Shown here: positions 23,890 to 32,921 of the stretch, piece after piece
Numbering within the stretch: the stretch's first letter is position 1
Layout: each line of letters begins with the position of its first letter
The notes under the pieces: model-generated
Told to the model about the DNA's origin: nothing
What the model saw: the letters and a program-made list of their open reading frames with translations, nothing else
The model's database searches: none
Translations under genes and position numbers: made by a program
Assembly: GCF_025971955.1 (NCBI RefSeq)
Contig: NZ_JAPDMX010000012.1
Span: 1-64,000, forward strand
Source of the DNA: Shewanella subflava
Lineage (GTDB): Bacteria > Pseudomonadota > Gammaproteobacteria > Enterobacterales > Shewanellaceae
Length of the DNA: 64,000 nt
Direction: 5' to 3'

Positions 23890-24318
23890 TTAATTGGTTG
23901 TGTCACATTGATGGGCTTTGTAATACCACACAGCAGCAATTTTTTGGTTTTCAAAAAGGTACACCCCAATACTGCAACGGGACAACCACTCACCCTCTTG
24001 TTGCCAAGAAACCTGTTCTACTGTACTGACAAAATCCCCCGAAGTAACAGATTTAATTACCCTAGAATGGGCTCTATTTGCATCAGCGAAATAATCTTTC
24101 ATTGATTTAACCAGCTCATCCCTAGACGTTGTTTGGCTGGTCATCCCCGCTCGGGTAACATCAAACCAATAGGCCTCCTTGGTTACCATCTGCCCCATTA
24201 ACTCAGGATCGCGCTCATTAAATGCCTCTACAAATTGCGTGACCATTTGGGATTTTTCATTGGCTTGAACGGCAAATCCCAGCCCCAAAATCAACACAAC
24301 CCAGATAAATTTCGCCAT
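23890..24318 (-). CDS. Secreted NTF2/SnoaL-like hypothetical protein
   Basis: A 142-residue protein with a clear signal peptide (MAKFIWVVLILGLGFAVQA) followed by a compact alpha+beta domain. The pattern (MVTQFVEAFNERDPELMGQMVT near the start, then a series of beta strands ending AAVWYYKAHQCD) matches the NTF2-like/SnoaL fold, whose members are often small-molecule binding or isomerase-like, but no catalytic residues can be assigned. It is likely periplasmic. Two cysteines (in SRCSIG and HQCD) could form a disulfide. Function unknown. Confidence 0.75.
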   Translation of the reverse strand: MAKFIWVVLILGLGFAVQANEKSQMVTQFVEAFNERDPELMGQMVTKEAYWFDVTRAGMTSQTTSRDELVKSMKDYFADANRAHSRVIKSVTSGDFVSTVEQVSWQQEGEWLSRCSIGVYLFENQKIAAVWYYKAHQCDTTN

Positions 24319-24342
24319 GATGGTCCTTAAATAAAATCAATG

Positions 24343-24367
24343 TAAAAAAGCCCCGCAATGCGAGGCT
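24343..24367 (-). terminator. Intrinsic terminator after the FadL-type porin gene
   Basis: On the minus strand an 8-bp GC-rich stem (AGCCTCGC / GCGGGGCT, with one G-T pair) with an ATT loop is followed by TTTTTTA. It starts about 24 bases after the porin gene stop codon. Confidence 0.85.
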
Positions 24368-24390
24368 AATATAGGATAACAAGCATAAAG

Positions 24391-25743
24391 TTACATTTTA
24401 TAGCTCAATTGTACACCCGCAAGCAACACATCACCTGTGGCTTCGCCATTAAAGGTCACTGAAGCTAAGCCCGCTAAATCCTGCTCTTCGCTGATAGGCG
24501 CATCACCATACATTTTGATATAAGTTACCGCAAAGTCTACGGTAAGATTTTTAGTTGCTTGGTAGCCCGCGCCCACACTAAACCATAAACGGTCAGTATC
24601 TGGAATCGTCGTTGTGCGGTATTGATCTTCGACAGCCGTTTGATCCAACGCCATACCCGCTCTTAAAATCCAATCATGATTCAATAAATACGTGCCGCCA
24701 ACAGCATAACGCCAGTTGTCTTTAAAGTTTTCGTTTTTAACTAAATCTGATTCTATATCGCCAATCGGCTTTTGCTCACCAGGAAAATAAGCCACTAATT
24801 GATCAAAAACGCTCCATTGGGTCCAGTTTACGCTAGCATGCATGGCAAATTTTTCAGTAAGCTGATGATGAGAAGCTAATTCAGCAAAAGCAGGCAGCTC
24901 AATCGGTAAATATCCTTCAATCGACACATTTTGACCGCCATCATAAAGTAAACCAGAAGCATGACCGTCTAACTCTAATTCCACACCGCTATGATAAGCC
25001 AAACCTAAACGGTGATCAGCGTTGATTTGCCAGCTTGCTCCGGCTTTCCAACCGACACTGATATCATCACCTTTCATCGATTTAAGGCTTGTACCAGGAT
25101 CAGGTAAGCGACCAGCAACTGGCGCAGGTAATGCAGGATTGGCTTTAATTGCACCCACCCAAGCCGGAGTGGTTGCGCCAATTTCGCCTTCACCATACAC
25201 CACACGCAAACCTGCACCTACGCTAAATGCATTATCCAATTTGTAGGCAATATTAGGGTTAAACTCAACGGTAGTGATTGAGGTTTTGCTTCCAAAAATA
25301 GCTGCTGCGTGGGTTGGATCAATTTCTGTTGCTAATCCATAGTTTGAATTAACCGTTAAACCCCAAGTCCATTGCGAATTTAATTGATTAGAATAATAGA
25401 AGTTAGGAATAAAGGCGTCACCTGCAACATCATGGGCACTGGCTGGAATATGCAGCGTTTGTCCGCCAAACAAAGGGGAATCAAGCGCAATATCACCTGT
25501 TACATCGATATTGGGCATCACATATACGCCACCAGCTGACAGTTGACGGCCTTCTAAATAGCTCAGCATCGCTGGGTTACGAGACTGTGCCGAAGCATTA
25601 TCTGCCATGGCTGCTTCTCCGGCGAATGCGCGACCTAAACCGGTTGATGAAAATTCTGCTAATTGAAAACCTGCAGCTTGAGCTTGTGAAGTCGTGCCAA
25701 AAACAATGGCTGAAATAGCCAAAGTAAGTATTGTTTTTTTCAT
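24391..25743 (-). CDS. FadL-family outer membrane transport protein
   Basis: A 450-residue outer membrane beta barrel with a signal peptide (MKKTILTLAISAIVFGTTSQAQA) and the FadL hatch segment AGFQLAEFSSTGLGRAFAGEAAMADNAS followed by the NPAM motif. FadL proteins carry long-chain fatty acids and other hydrophobic compounds through the outer membrane. The C terminus ends LAGVQLSYKM, an aromatic-poor final strand but with the right alternating pattern. Shewanella genomes usually hold several paralogues, so I do not assign the symbol fadL. It is monocistronic and ends at a clear terminator. Confidence 0.88.
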   Translation of the reverse strand: MKKTILTLAISAIVFGTTSQAQAAGFQLAEFSSTGLGRAFAGEAAMADNASAQSRNPAMLSYLEGRQLSAGGVYVMPNIDVTGDIALDSPLFGGQTLHIPASAHDVAGDAFIPNFYYSNQLNSQWTWGLTVNSNYGLATEIDPTHAAAIFGSKTSITTVEFNPNIAYKLDNAFSVGAGLRVVYGEGEIGATTPAWVGAIKANPALPAPVAGRLPDPGTSLKSMKGDDISVGWKAGASWQINADHRLGLAYHSGVELELDGHASGLLYDGGQNVSIEGYLPIELPAFAELASHHQLTEKFAMHASVNWTQWSVFDQLVAYFPGEQKPIGDIESDLVKNENFKDNWRYAVGGTYLLNHDWILRAGMALDQTAVEDQYRTTTIPDTDRLWFSVGAGYQATKNLTVDFAVTYIKMYGDAPISEEQDLAGLASVTFNGEATGDVLLAGVQLSYKM

Positions 25744-26124
25744 TATATTCTCTTATTCGTTGTTTTTTATGCCGATTATATTCAATCAAACGATCTTATA
25801 GAGTAAATGCTCGACATTTATTCGCAGCAAGTTTACGGATAAAAAGCCTTAATGCAACAGCCAAGGGATAAATGCCGAACCATATTTGTTGTTGAAATAC
25901 CGATAACCCGCTCACAAAATGTGCTGAAAATATCCATTTTTTAAAGCACTGTTGACTGAATAAATTAAACAATCATCCAGAGATATTAATTAACCTTAAT
26001 TATCAGTAGGTAAGGTAAAAAAGATGGCGTTATTTTTGGTACAGCAGTAAGCTGAAAAAAGAGAATAAAAACGCAAAACACGTTAATTTTTTGGCCAAAT
26101 AGCTTGTAACTAATTGTAAAATAG
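25744..26124. other. Intergenic region upstream of the FadL-type porin gene
   Basis: About 380 AT-rich bases with no supported gene. It should contain the porin promoter near its left end. A 60-codon minus-strand frame at 25986-26168 lacks a ribosome binding site and has low-complexity composition; I treat it as chance. Confidence 0.5.
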
Positions 26125-26130
26125 CCAGTA

Positions 26131-26480
26131 AATAATCCACCTTCTGAAAAAGGTGGCTTTAATATCACTCCCTAAAAGGGAGCTTTCCTATCGTAAGATA
26201 CAAGACGCCGTAAATATATCCCTATAGGCTCAACTAAATCATCCCTGATTTAGAAGCTTATACCGCACCATTAGCAAAGCTCACCTATCACTTGAGTTTA
26301 TAAGCTATGTTCAACAGAACTGATAAGCCGTGTAACGCATGAATGCGTAAGCGAGCCGCCATGGAAGCAACCTCGGCGTGCTTATAAGTCGTTAAACATT
26401 ACCTGACTCCTCAATACCATTGAACGTACTTCAGGCAGAGCCGAATTGAAGATAACCACCTACTGAAGTCGGCGGTTTAG
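26131..26480 (+). mobile_element. Candidate non-coding remnant of an IS200/IS605-type element
   Basis: A gene-free segment flanked by hairpins of the kind found at IS200/IS605 element ends. On the left is CCACCTT-CTGAAA-AAGGTGG (26137-26156), followed by a second small hairpin CTCCC/GGGAG (26168-26181). On the right is an imperfect hairpin CCACCTACT-GA-AGTCGGCGG (26456-26475). In between are further pairing segments, such as AGCTTATA (26255-26262) with TATAAGCT (26299-26306), so the whole region would be highly structured as RNA. No tnpA or tnpB coding sequence survives. This could be a non-autonomous (MITE/PATE-like) derivative, or the 3' untranslated guide-RNA (omega RNA) region of a lost TnpB gene. 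The assignment is by resemblance only. Confidence 0.45.
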
Positions 26481-26489
26481 GACTGAAAA

Positions 26490-26514
26490 TAAAAAACCCT
26501 GCGTTAACAGGGTT
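26490..26514 (-). terminator. glnA: Intrinsic terminator after glnA
   Basis: On the minus strand the 7-bp stem AACCCTG/CAGGGTT with a TTAACG loop is followed by TTTTATTTT. It lies about 37 bases downstream of the glnA stop codon. The hairpin also has some T on the other side and may work in both directions. Confidence 0.85.
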
Positions 26515-26550
26515 TGTTTTACTTATGCACTAAAGAGTTAGCAGATAAGA

Positions 26551-27960
26551 TTATAGGCTGTAGTACATTTCGAACTCTAATGGATGAGTTGTACGTGCTA
26601 CACGCTCAGCTTCAGCTGTTTTCAGTTTGATATAAGACTGAATAAAGTCTTCACTGAACACGCCGCCTTTAGTTAAGAACTCATGGTCAGCTTGTAAGTT
26701 TTCAAGTGCGTTTTCTAAAGACGTTGCCACTTGTGGAATTTCTGCCGCTTCTTCAGCTGGTAGGTCATACAAGTCTTTGTCCATTGCATCGCCAGGGTGG
26801 ATCTTGTTTTGGATACCGTCAAGACCTGCCATTAGCAACGCAGCAAAACCTAAATATGGGTTTGCATGTGGGTCTGGGAAACGCGCTTCAATACGACGAC
26901 CTTTAGGGCTTGGCACCACAGGAATACGGATTGACGCACTACGGTTACGCGCTGAATAAGCTAACATAACTGGCGCTTCAAAGTGTGGCACTAAACGCTT
27001 GTATGAGTTAGTGCTTGGGTTAGTGAAGGCATTCAATGCACGAGCGTGTTTGATAATACCGCCAATATAATAAAGTGCGATGTCACTTAAACCAGCATAC
27101 TTGTCGCCAGCAAATAAGTTTACGCCATCTTTAGATAATGACTGATGCACATGCATACCACTACCGTTGTCACCCACGATTGGCTTAGGCATAAAGGTGG
27201 CAGTTTTGCCATAAGCGTGTGCCATGTTGTGAACAACATACTTTAGAATTTGGATTTCATCCGCTTTCTTAGTCAGTGTGTTAAAACGGGTTGCAATTTC
27301 GTTTTGACCTGCTGTAGCAACTTCATGGTGATGCGCTTCAACAACTTGACCCATTTCTTCAAGCACTAAACACATCGCGCTACGTAAATCCTGTGATGAG
27401 TCAACTGGTGCTACTGGGAAGTAACCCCCCTTCACCATTGGACGGTGGCCCGTGTTGCCTTCTTCATAACTTTTTGCAGAGTTCCATGCCGCTTCTTTTG
27501 CGTCGATTTTCACGAAACAACCTGACATATCAGTACCAAAACGTACGTCGTCAAATAAGAAGAACTCTGGCTCTGGACCAATAAGAACTGTATCAGCAAT
27601 ACCAGTAGACTTTAAATACTCTTCTGCTTTTTTAGCAATAGAACGTGGGTCACGGTCATAACCAGTCATAGTGCCTGGCTCTAAAATATCACAACGGATA
27701 AGCGCAGTGGTTTCTTCTGTGAAAGGATCAAGTAAGAAAGTTGATGCATCAGGCATTAATACCATGTCTGATTCGTTAATGCCTTTCCAGCCTGCAATAG
27801 AAGAACCGTCAAACATTTTGCCGTCTTCAAAAAAATCCGCGTCAACTTGATGAGTTGGAATAGATACGTGCTGCTCTTTACCTTTAGTATCGGTAAAACG
27901 TAAGTCAACAAACTTAACTTCTAATTCTTGAAGTTGCTTTAATACTGATTCAACTGACAT
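26551..27960 (-). CDS. glnA: Glutamine synthetase type I (GlnA)
   Basis: GlnA makes glutamine from glutamate, ammonia and ATP and is the main ammonia-assimilating enzyme. The 469-residue dodecameric-type sequence shows the beta-grasp region, the ATP motif [17 protein letters not shown], the glutamate-binding [18 protein letters not shown], and the adenylylation loop [14 protein letters not shown] with the tyrosine that GlnE would modify. I chose the ATG at 27960 ([10 protein letters not shown]), which has a GGAGG ribosome binding site at correct spacing; a TTG two codons upstream is not needed. A sigma-54 promoter and NtrC sites lie upstream. Unlike in E. coli, ntrB and ntrC are not directly downstream but about 4 kb away on the other strand. 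Confidence 0.99.
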   Translation of the reverse strand: MSVESVLKQLQELEVKFVDLRFTDTKGKEQHVSIPTHQVDADFFEDGKMFDGSSIAGWKGINESDMVLMPDASTFLLDPFTEETTALIRCDILEPGTMTGYDRDPRSIAKKAEEYLKSTGIADTVLIGPEPEFFLFDDVRFGTDMSGCFVKIDAKEAAWNSAKSYEEGNTGHRPMVKGGYFPVAPVDSSQDLRSAMCLVLEEMGQVVEAHHHEVATAGQNEIATRFNTLTKKADEIQILKYVVHNMAHAYGKTATFMPKPIVGDNGSGMHVHQSLSKDGVNLFAGDKYAGLSDIALYYIGGIIKHARALNAFTNPSTNSYKRLVPHFEAPVMLAYSARNRSASIRIPVVPSPKGRRIEARFPDPHANPYLGFAALLMAGLDGIQNKIHPGDAMDKDLYDLPAEEAAEIPQVATSLENALENLQADHEFLTKGGVFSEDFIQSYIKLKTAEAERVARTTHPLEFEMYYSL

Positions 27961-28080
27961 TCTCAAGCCTCCGGTAGGGTCAAGGGTATTCCCTTCTTAA
28001 TTTAATCTTACTGTTTACCAAGTACACTTACTTAGATAAACCAATGTAAAACAGTAATGTTCACATGATGTCACTTACTT

Positions 28081-28096
28081 AGCTATTTTTGTGCCA
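28081..28096 (-). promoter_or_regulatory. glnA: Sigma-54 promoter of glnA
   Basis: On the minus strand the sequence TGGCACAAAAATAGCT matches the sigma-54 -24/-12 consensus TGGCAC-N5-TTGC(A/T) with the required GG-N10-GC spacing; only one base of the -12 box differs. It predicts a transcript start near 28070, giving a leader of about 110 bases before glnA. The orientation and its upstream NtrC sites support it. Confidence 0.85.
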
Positions 28097-28179
28097 AAAA
28101 TATAACCAACTGAATTATATAGATTTGATTTTTTAGCATTGTGAAATAATTATCAAAACGCACCAAAAAGATCCACAGT

Positions 28180-28196
28180 TGCACCAATATAGAGCA
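28180..28196 (-). promoter_or_regulatory. glnA: NtrC enhancer site upstream of glnA (main site)
   Basis: On the minus strand the 17-mer TGCTCTATATTGGTGCA differs by one base from the NtrC consensus TGCACTATATTGGTGCA. Its centre is about 118 bases upstream of the predicted glnA start of transcription, within the range of the strong E. coli glnA enhancer. Confidence 0.85.
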
Positions 28197-28210
28197 ACAA
28201 TTAAATGAGC

Positions 28211-28227
28211 TGCACTGTAATTGAACA
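28211..28227. promoter_or_regulatory. glnA: Second, weaker NtrC-like site upstream of glnA
   Basis: TGCACTGTAATTGAACA keeps a perfect TGCACT half and a degenerate second half. Its centre is 31 bases from the main site, three helical turns, close to the 32-base spacing of the two strong E. coli glnA sites. A still weaker half-site pattern with GGTGCG on the minus strand (28159-28175) lies 21 bases on the other side. Confidence 0.55.
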
Positions 28228-28521
28228 TGTCGAGTATATAGAGACTCCTAAGCAAAAAGTGCACTTAGATAACAATTTACCAAACCTAATTCAGAAAACT
28301 GTGTTCTTAATGTTTATCAAGCTTTGCGCAATGAAATTGACCATTTAGCCCAGATAAGTCGAAATATATCTGTCCAAACGTGTGAAAATAGTAGGTGTTC
28401 AAAAAAAATCCTATCTACTGAAGCCTTGCTGGAGTAGAATGGCACGCTTTTTTACGGTGGCTATAATTAATTGCGACTGTAAATAATTCCTTTTTTGTTT
28501 GATGGTATAGAGGTTTTATCC

Positions 28522-30339
28522 GTGCTAGAGAATTTACGTAACATCGCCATTATTGCACACGTTGACCATGGCAAAACAACCCTGGTAGACAAGTTGCTGG
28601 CGCAGTCAGGAACCCTTGCATCTCGAGGAGAAGCTACTGAGCGGGTGATGGATTCAAACGATCTTGAAAAAGAACGTGGGATCACCATTCTGGCAAAAAA
28701 CACTGCCATCAAGTGGAACGACTACCGTATTAACATCGTAGACACACCAGGTCACGCCGATTTCGGTGGTGAAGTTGAACGTGTTCTGTCTATGGTTGAC
28801 TCCGTTTTATTACTAGTAGATGCAGTTGATGGCCCAATGCCACAAACTCGCTTCGTGACTAAAAAAGCGTTTGCCCAAGGCCTTAAGCCAATTGTTGTTA
28901 TCAACAAAATTGACCGTCCTGGCGCACGTCCTGATTGGGTTATCGACCAAGTTTTCGATTTATTCGACAACCTAGGCGCAACTGACGAACAGTTAGACTT
29001 CCCTATCGTTTACGCTTCAGCATTAAATGGTTTCGCGACTTTAGATCCTGAAGACACAAGCGAAGACATGACACCTTTGTTCCAAACAATCGTTGAAAAA
29101 GTATCTTTCCCTGACGCTGACGCTGAAGGTGCTTTCCAGATGCAAATTTCACAACTTGACTATAACTCATACGTGGGTGTAATCGGTGTGGGTCGTATCA
29201 AGCGTGGTAGCGTTAAAACGGGTCAACAGGTTACTGTGATCGGTGCTGACGGTAAGAAACGTAATGGTAAAATGGGCCAAGTATTAGGTTACATGGGTCT
29301 AGACCGTACTGAAGTTGAAATTGCTAACGCGGGTGACATCGTTGCAATTACTGGTCTTGGTGAGCTAAAAATTTCTGATACGGTTTGTGCCGTAACTGAA
29401 GTTGAAGCATTACCGCCGTTATCTGTTGATGAACCAACATTAACCATGACTTTCCAAGTAAACACTTCTCCGTTCGCGGGTAAAGAAGGTAAGTATGTTA
29501 CTTCACGTAATATTCTTGAGCGTTTACAACAAGAATTAGTTCATAACGTTGCATTACGTGTTGAAGAAACTGACAGTCCAGACCGTTTCCGTGTTTCGGG
29601 CCGTGGTGAATTACACTTATCAATCCTAATTGAAAACATGCGTCGTGAAGGTTATGAGTTAGCCGTATCACGCCCAGAAGTTATTCTTAAGACAATTGAT
29701 GGTGAATTATGTGAGCCATTTGAAACCGTAACGGTTGATGTTGAAGAAGAGCATCAAGGTACTGTGATTGAAAAATTAGGTACCCGTAAAGCTGAAATGA
29801 AAGACATGCAACTTGATGGTAAGGGTCGTGTACGTATCGACTTTATTATCCCAAGCCGTGGCTTAATCGGTTTCCAAACTGAGTTCTTAACAGCCACTTC
29901 TGGTACTGGTTTGATTTACCATTCATTTGATCACTATGCACCTCATAAAGGCGGTGACATTGGTCAACGTGCTAACGGTGTATTAATTTCAAACGCAACG
30001 GGCAAGGCACTGACATTCGCACTATACGGTTTACAAGACCGTGGTCGTTTGTTTATCGGTCACGCTGCTGAAGTGTATGAAGGTCAAGTTGTGGGTATTC
30101 ACGCTCGCTCAAACGATCTAACAGTTAACTGTTTGAAAGGTAAGCAGCTGACTAACATGCGTGCGTCTGGTACTGATGAAGCACAAGTACTAACTCCGCC
30201 AATCAACATGACTTTAGAGCAAGCGCTTGAGTTCATCGATGATGACGAATTAGTAGAAGTAACACCGAAGAACATCCGTGTTCGTAAGAAATACTTAACT
30301 GAAAACGAACGTAAGCGCCATAACCGCGCTGGTGCGTAA
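28522..30339 (+). CDS. typA: Ribosome-binding GTPase TypA/BipA
   Basis: TypA is a translational GTPase related to EF-G that assists large-subunit assembly, notably in the cold and under stress. The 605-residue protein starts [20 protein letters not shown] from a GTG codon at 28522 preceded by AGAGG at good spacing; this matches the family N terminus, and an earlier start would add an atypical extension. G motifs [23 protein letters not shown] are intact, followed by the EF-G-like domain V and the BipA-specific C-terminal domain ending in a basic tail [18 protein letters not shown]. It is divergent from glnA with a 560-base gap. An intrinsic terminator follows. Confidence 0.97.
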   Translation: MLENLRNIAIIAHVDHGKTTLVDKLLAQSGTLASRGEATERVMDSNDLEKERGITILAKNTAIKWNDYRINIVDTPGHADFGGEVERVLSMVDSVLLLVDAVDGPMPQTRFVTKKAFAQGLKPIVVINKIDRPGARPDWVIDQVFDLFDNLGATDEQLDFPIVYASALNGFATLDPEDTSEDMTPLFQTIVEKVSFPDADAEGAFQMQISQLDYNSYVGVIGVGRIKRGSVKTGQQVTVIGADGKKRNGKMGQVLGYMGLDRTEVEIANAGDIVAITGLGELKISDTVCAVTEVEALPPLSVDEPTLTMTFQVNTSPFAGKEGKYVTSRNILERLQQELVHNVALRVEETDSPDRFRVSGRGELHLSILIENMRREGYELAVSRPEVILKTIDGELCEPFETVTVDVEEEHQGTVIEKLGTRKAEMKDMQLDGKGRVRIDFIIPSRGLIGFQTEFLTATSGTGLIYHSFDHYAPHKGGDIGQRANGVLISNATGKALTFALYGLQDRGRLFIGHAAEVYEGQVVGIHARSNDLTVNCLKGKQLTNMRASGTDEAQVLTPPINMTLEQALEFIDDDELVEVTPKNIRVRKKYLTENERKRHNRAGA

Positions 30340-30365
30340 TCAGTCAGCTTATTTGAGTTGAATTT

Positions 30366-30393
30366 AAAGCCCAGATTATTCTGGGCTTTTTTG
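30366..30393 (+). terminator. Intrinsic terminator after typA
   Basis: A perfect 9-bp stem AAAGCCCAG/CTGGGCTTT with an ATTATT loop followed by TTTT lies 26 bases after the typA stop codon. Confidence 0.9.
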
Positions 30394-30497
30394 TATCTAA
30401 TGGTTTTATATAGAGAACCGAAACATTAAAAAATAACTAGATATTCACAATAAATAGATATAAATTCACACCAAGTTATTTTATGGAGTGGGTGAAT

Positions 30498-30803
30498 ATG
30501 TTAGAAAATGTCAATGTGGCACTACAAGCAAACGTGTATTTTGATGGGAAAGTAACTAGTCGGGCAGTCTTTTTTACCGATGGTTCGAAACAAACCTTGG
30601 GGGTGGTATTGCCTGGTGAATATACGTTTTCAACCTCTCAAGCAGAGGTCATGCAAGTCACATCAGGCAATTTTGAAGTGCTGCTACCAGATGCATCTGA
30701 ATGGACTAACTTCCCAGCTGGTACTCATTTTGAATTAGCTGCAGGCGTAAGCTTTAGTATTCGTACAAACGCTGTGGCGGAATATTGTTGCAGTTACCAT
30801 TAA
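30498..30803 (+). CDS. ppnP: Pyrimidine/purine nucleoside phosphorylase PpnP
   Basis: A 101-residue single-domain cupin of the PpnP (formerly YaiE/DUF1255) family, which cleaves several nucleosides by phosphorolysis. The sequence has the family pattern [31 protein letters not shown] and the end YCCSYH. I chose the ATG at 30498 (MLENVNVAL) because a GGAG-containing leader precedes it; the longer frame from 30483 adds MEWVN, which is not typical. It stands alone between the typA terminator and a 384-base gap. Confidence 0.92.
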   Translation: MLENVNVALQANVYFDGKVTSRAVFFTDGSKQTLGVVLPGEYTFSTSQAEVMQVTSGNFEVLLPDASEWTNFPAGTHFELAAGVSFSIRTNAVAEYCCSYH

Positions 30804-31187
30804 GCCATCATTGATACCCTTTTATGGCAAACTTAGCCTTGAAAGCATTTTCAGGGCTATCTTAATCTACCCGCTAACGCTTCAAAATGATTACCCTTGA
30901 GACATCACCATTTTATTGATGACTCCATATCACTCTCTCAATATAAACACCCAGAATAAGCACGACTACCAATGATAATAAATAACTGCTCATTCTCGTT
31001 TGTAAAATTTTTACCATAGCCAGATTTTTTGATGGCCTACACATACTGCTGTCTGATGATTTTACAAACGGAACCCAGTCTCCTTATTAGCCGAGTATTT
31101 TTGGTAAATCAGTCTAAATAAACTATGCTAGTTTTTGGTTCAAAAAAGTCTACTATAGCAGTTGTACTCGATGAGAAAGGGATCAAG
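30804..31187. other. Intergenic region with a separated 12-bp inverted repeat
   Basis: No gene is supported in these 384 bases. A perfect 12-bp inverted repeat CGTTTGTAAAAT (30997-31008) and ATTTTACAAACG (31059-31070) encloses 50 bases. The right end must hold the promoter of the following DUF4124 gene. The repeat could form a long stem in RNA or mark the ends of a tiny element. Confidence 0.45.
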
Positions 31188-31715
31188 ATGCGACTTATTA
31201 TATTGCTCAGCCTACTTAGCATTAGCTTTTGCAGCAGCGCAGCTGTGTATCGTTGGGTTGATGAAAATGGCAAGGTACATTATAGCGATGAGCCACAGCC
31301 AAATGCAGAGCTTGTCGAGGTTAAACAAAATACTCAAAATACCATTGAGCTGCGTGAAGCCAAAATAACCTCTCCTATCGAACCTGATGACGCTGTCGCA
31401 CAAACGACGATAACGATTATTTCGCCAACCCATGAAGAAACCATTCGCAGCAATGAAGGTAAATTCGATGTCACTGTCAGTGTTGCACCTAAATTATTAC
31501 GGGGGATGTTTTTAGCCTTATTTATCGATGGTGAAATAAAAGCCCAACCTCAAACATCCACAACGTTTAACCTTGAAGGCATTTATCGTGGTGAACATGC
31601 CATTGTGGTGAAAGCCTTAGATCAAAACGGCAAAGTCCTTGCATCTAGCTCTCCTAGAACCATCTATCTTCATCAAGCAACGTTGGTCAAGCGGCCTACC
31701 CCGAGAGGGGGTTAG
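31188..31715 (+). CDS. DUF4124-domain exported protein
   Basis: A 175-residue protein with a signal peptide (MRLIILLSLLSISFCSSAA) followed directly by the DUF4124 motif VYRWVDENGKVHYSDEPQP, a short beta unit of unknown function common in proteobacterial periplasmic proteins. The rest (about 70-160) resembles an Ig-like beta sandwich (TITIISPTHEETIRSNEGKFDVTVSV). I chose the ATG at 31188; the frame can extend to 31125 but then the signal peptide is buried. It precedes ntrB by 136 bases and is often found beside glnL/glnG in this group, though no functional link to nitrogen control is known to me. Confidence 0.82.
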   Translation: MRLIILLSLLSISFCSSAAVYRWVDENGKVHYSDEPQPNAELVEVKQNTQNTIELREAKITSPIEPDDAVAQTTITIISPTHEETIRSNEGKFDVTVSVAPKLLRGMFLALFIDGEIKAQPQTSTTFNLEGIYRGEHAIVVKALDQNGKVLASSSPRTIYLHQATLVKRPTPRGG

Positions 31716-31800
31716 TTATTAATTTCATTAAAAACAATGTATTAATTTAACAACCACTTTGCCCAAAATAACATTTGCTTGATGAAACTGGCTTGCAGCA

Positions 31801-31817
31801 TGCACCACATTGGTGCA
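31801..31817. promoter_or_regulatory. NtrC operator upstream of ntrB
   Basis: TGCACCACATTGGTGCA is a perfect palindrome with 7-bp arms and a 3-base centre, and fits the NtrC consensus TGCACY-N5-GGTGCA fully. A further GGTGCA half site follows at 31825-31830. It lies 34 bases upstream of the ntrB start, a position that in E. coli glnL allows NtrC to repress its own promoter. A GG-N10-GC pattern at 31790-31803 overlaps the palindrome and could be a sigma-54 site, but overlap argues for repression instead. Confidence 0.85.
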
Positions 31818-31851
31818 CCATGATGGTGCAACCCAATATTCAGGACGGCAA

Positions 31852-32889
31852 ATGGACACCAATAACCTACTAAATCATTTAGTCACTGCGGTGTTAGTCA
31901 TTGATACTAACCTTAAACCACGCTTTGCCAACGCAGCAGCTGAACAACTATTGGCTGTCGCTAACCATAAGCTGCTGGAATTACGCCTACCCGATTTATA
32001 TCAATTTTTAGGTGTTGATGAACATATTCTGCGTGATGCGGTGTCGTCAAACCAAGGTATTACCGTTAACACCGCTGCATTGATCACCTTAGATGGCCAA
32101 CATCACACCATAGATCTTACGTTAATTCCTATTGAGAATGAGCAAAATCTCAGTATTTTAGAGCTGCGCCAAGTGGATCAACAACGTCGTATCCACCAGC
32201 AACTTAATATGGATGCACAGCAACAAGCAGCCCAATATTTAGTGCGCAACTTAGCCCACGAAATTAAAAATCCGCTCGGGGGATTAAGAGGTGCTGCACA
32301 ACTCTTATCAAGGGAGCTGAACTCACCTGAATTAAAGGAGTTCACTCATTTAATTATTGAGCAGGCCGACCGCTTACGCAGTTTGGTTGACAGATTATTA
32401 GGCCCCCAACGCCCAACGCAACACACAGAGCATAATATCCACCAAGTGGTGCAAAAAGTGCTCAAATTGGTTGAAATGGCATTACCCGAAAACATCACCT
32501 TAAAACGAGATTATGATCCCTCAATCCCCGATATTCAGATGGATCCTGATCAACTTCAACAAGCCGTGCTTAATATTGTCCAAAATGCGATTCAAGCATT
32601 AGACAATGGTGGTGGTGAAATTTTGATAAAAACCCGTACACAACATCAAGTGACCATTGGCACTCAGAGATACAGGCTGGTTTTGGCGTTATCAATTATC
32701 GATAACGGCCCTGGAATACTTCCCGAGCTCATGGATACCCTATTTTATCCTATGGTCACGGGGCGAGAAGATGGATCAGGCTTAGGATTGTCGATAGCGC
32801 ACAACATTGCAAGACTGCATGGCGGCCGCATTGACTGTGTCTCTGCGCCTGGCCATACCGAATTTATTATTACGCTGCCATTACAATAA
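31852..32889 (+). CDS. glnL: Nitrogen regulation sensor histidine kinase NtrB (GlnL)
   Basis: NtrB phosphorylates NtrC when nitrogen is short and, with PII bound, promotes its dephosphorylation. The 345-residue soluble kinase has an N-terminal PAS domain (about residues 5-110) starting LLNHLVTAVLVIDTNLKP, the phosphorylation site H136 in NLAHEIKNPLGG, and the ATPase boxes NIVQNAIQAL, DNGPGI and GSGLGLSIAHNI. I chose the ATG at 31852 (MDTNNLLNHL), preceded by AGGA; the frame back to 31810 would run over the NtrC operator. It is followed by ntrC after 32 bases. Confidence 0.97.
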   Translation: MDTNNLLNHLVTAVLVIDTNLKPRFANAAAEQLLAVANHKLLELRLPDLYQFLGVDEHILRDAVSSNQGITVNTAALITLDGQHHTIDLTLIPIENEQNLSILELRQVDQQRRIHQQLNMDAQQQAAQYLVRNLAHEIKNPLGGLRGAAQLLSRELNSPELKEFTHLIIEQADRLRSLVDRLLGPQRPTQHTEHNIHQVVQKVLKLVEMALPENITLKRDYDPSIPDIQMDPDQLQQAVLNIVQNAIQALDNGGGEILIKTRTQHQVTIGTQRYRLVLALSIIDNGPGILPELMDTLFYPMVTGREDGSGLGLSIAHNIARLHGGRIDCVSAPGHTEFIITLPLQ

Positions 32890-32921
32890 TTTTAGACCTA
32901 AAGGCAGAACGAGGTAGCAAG

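Noticed and set aside
25986..26168. 60-codon minus-strand frame between the porin gene and glnA
   Set aside because: No ribosome binding site, AT-driven composition rich in F, L and I, and it runs into the hairpin of the IS-like segment.
31789..31803. GG-N10-GC sigma-54-like pattern just upstream of ntrB
   Set aside because: It overlaps the NtrC palindrome, its -24 box (TGGCTT) is poor, and NtrC at this position would block rather than activate. Mentioned only as an alternative.
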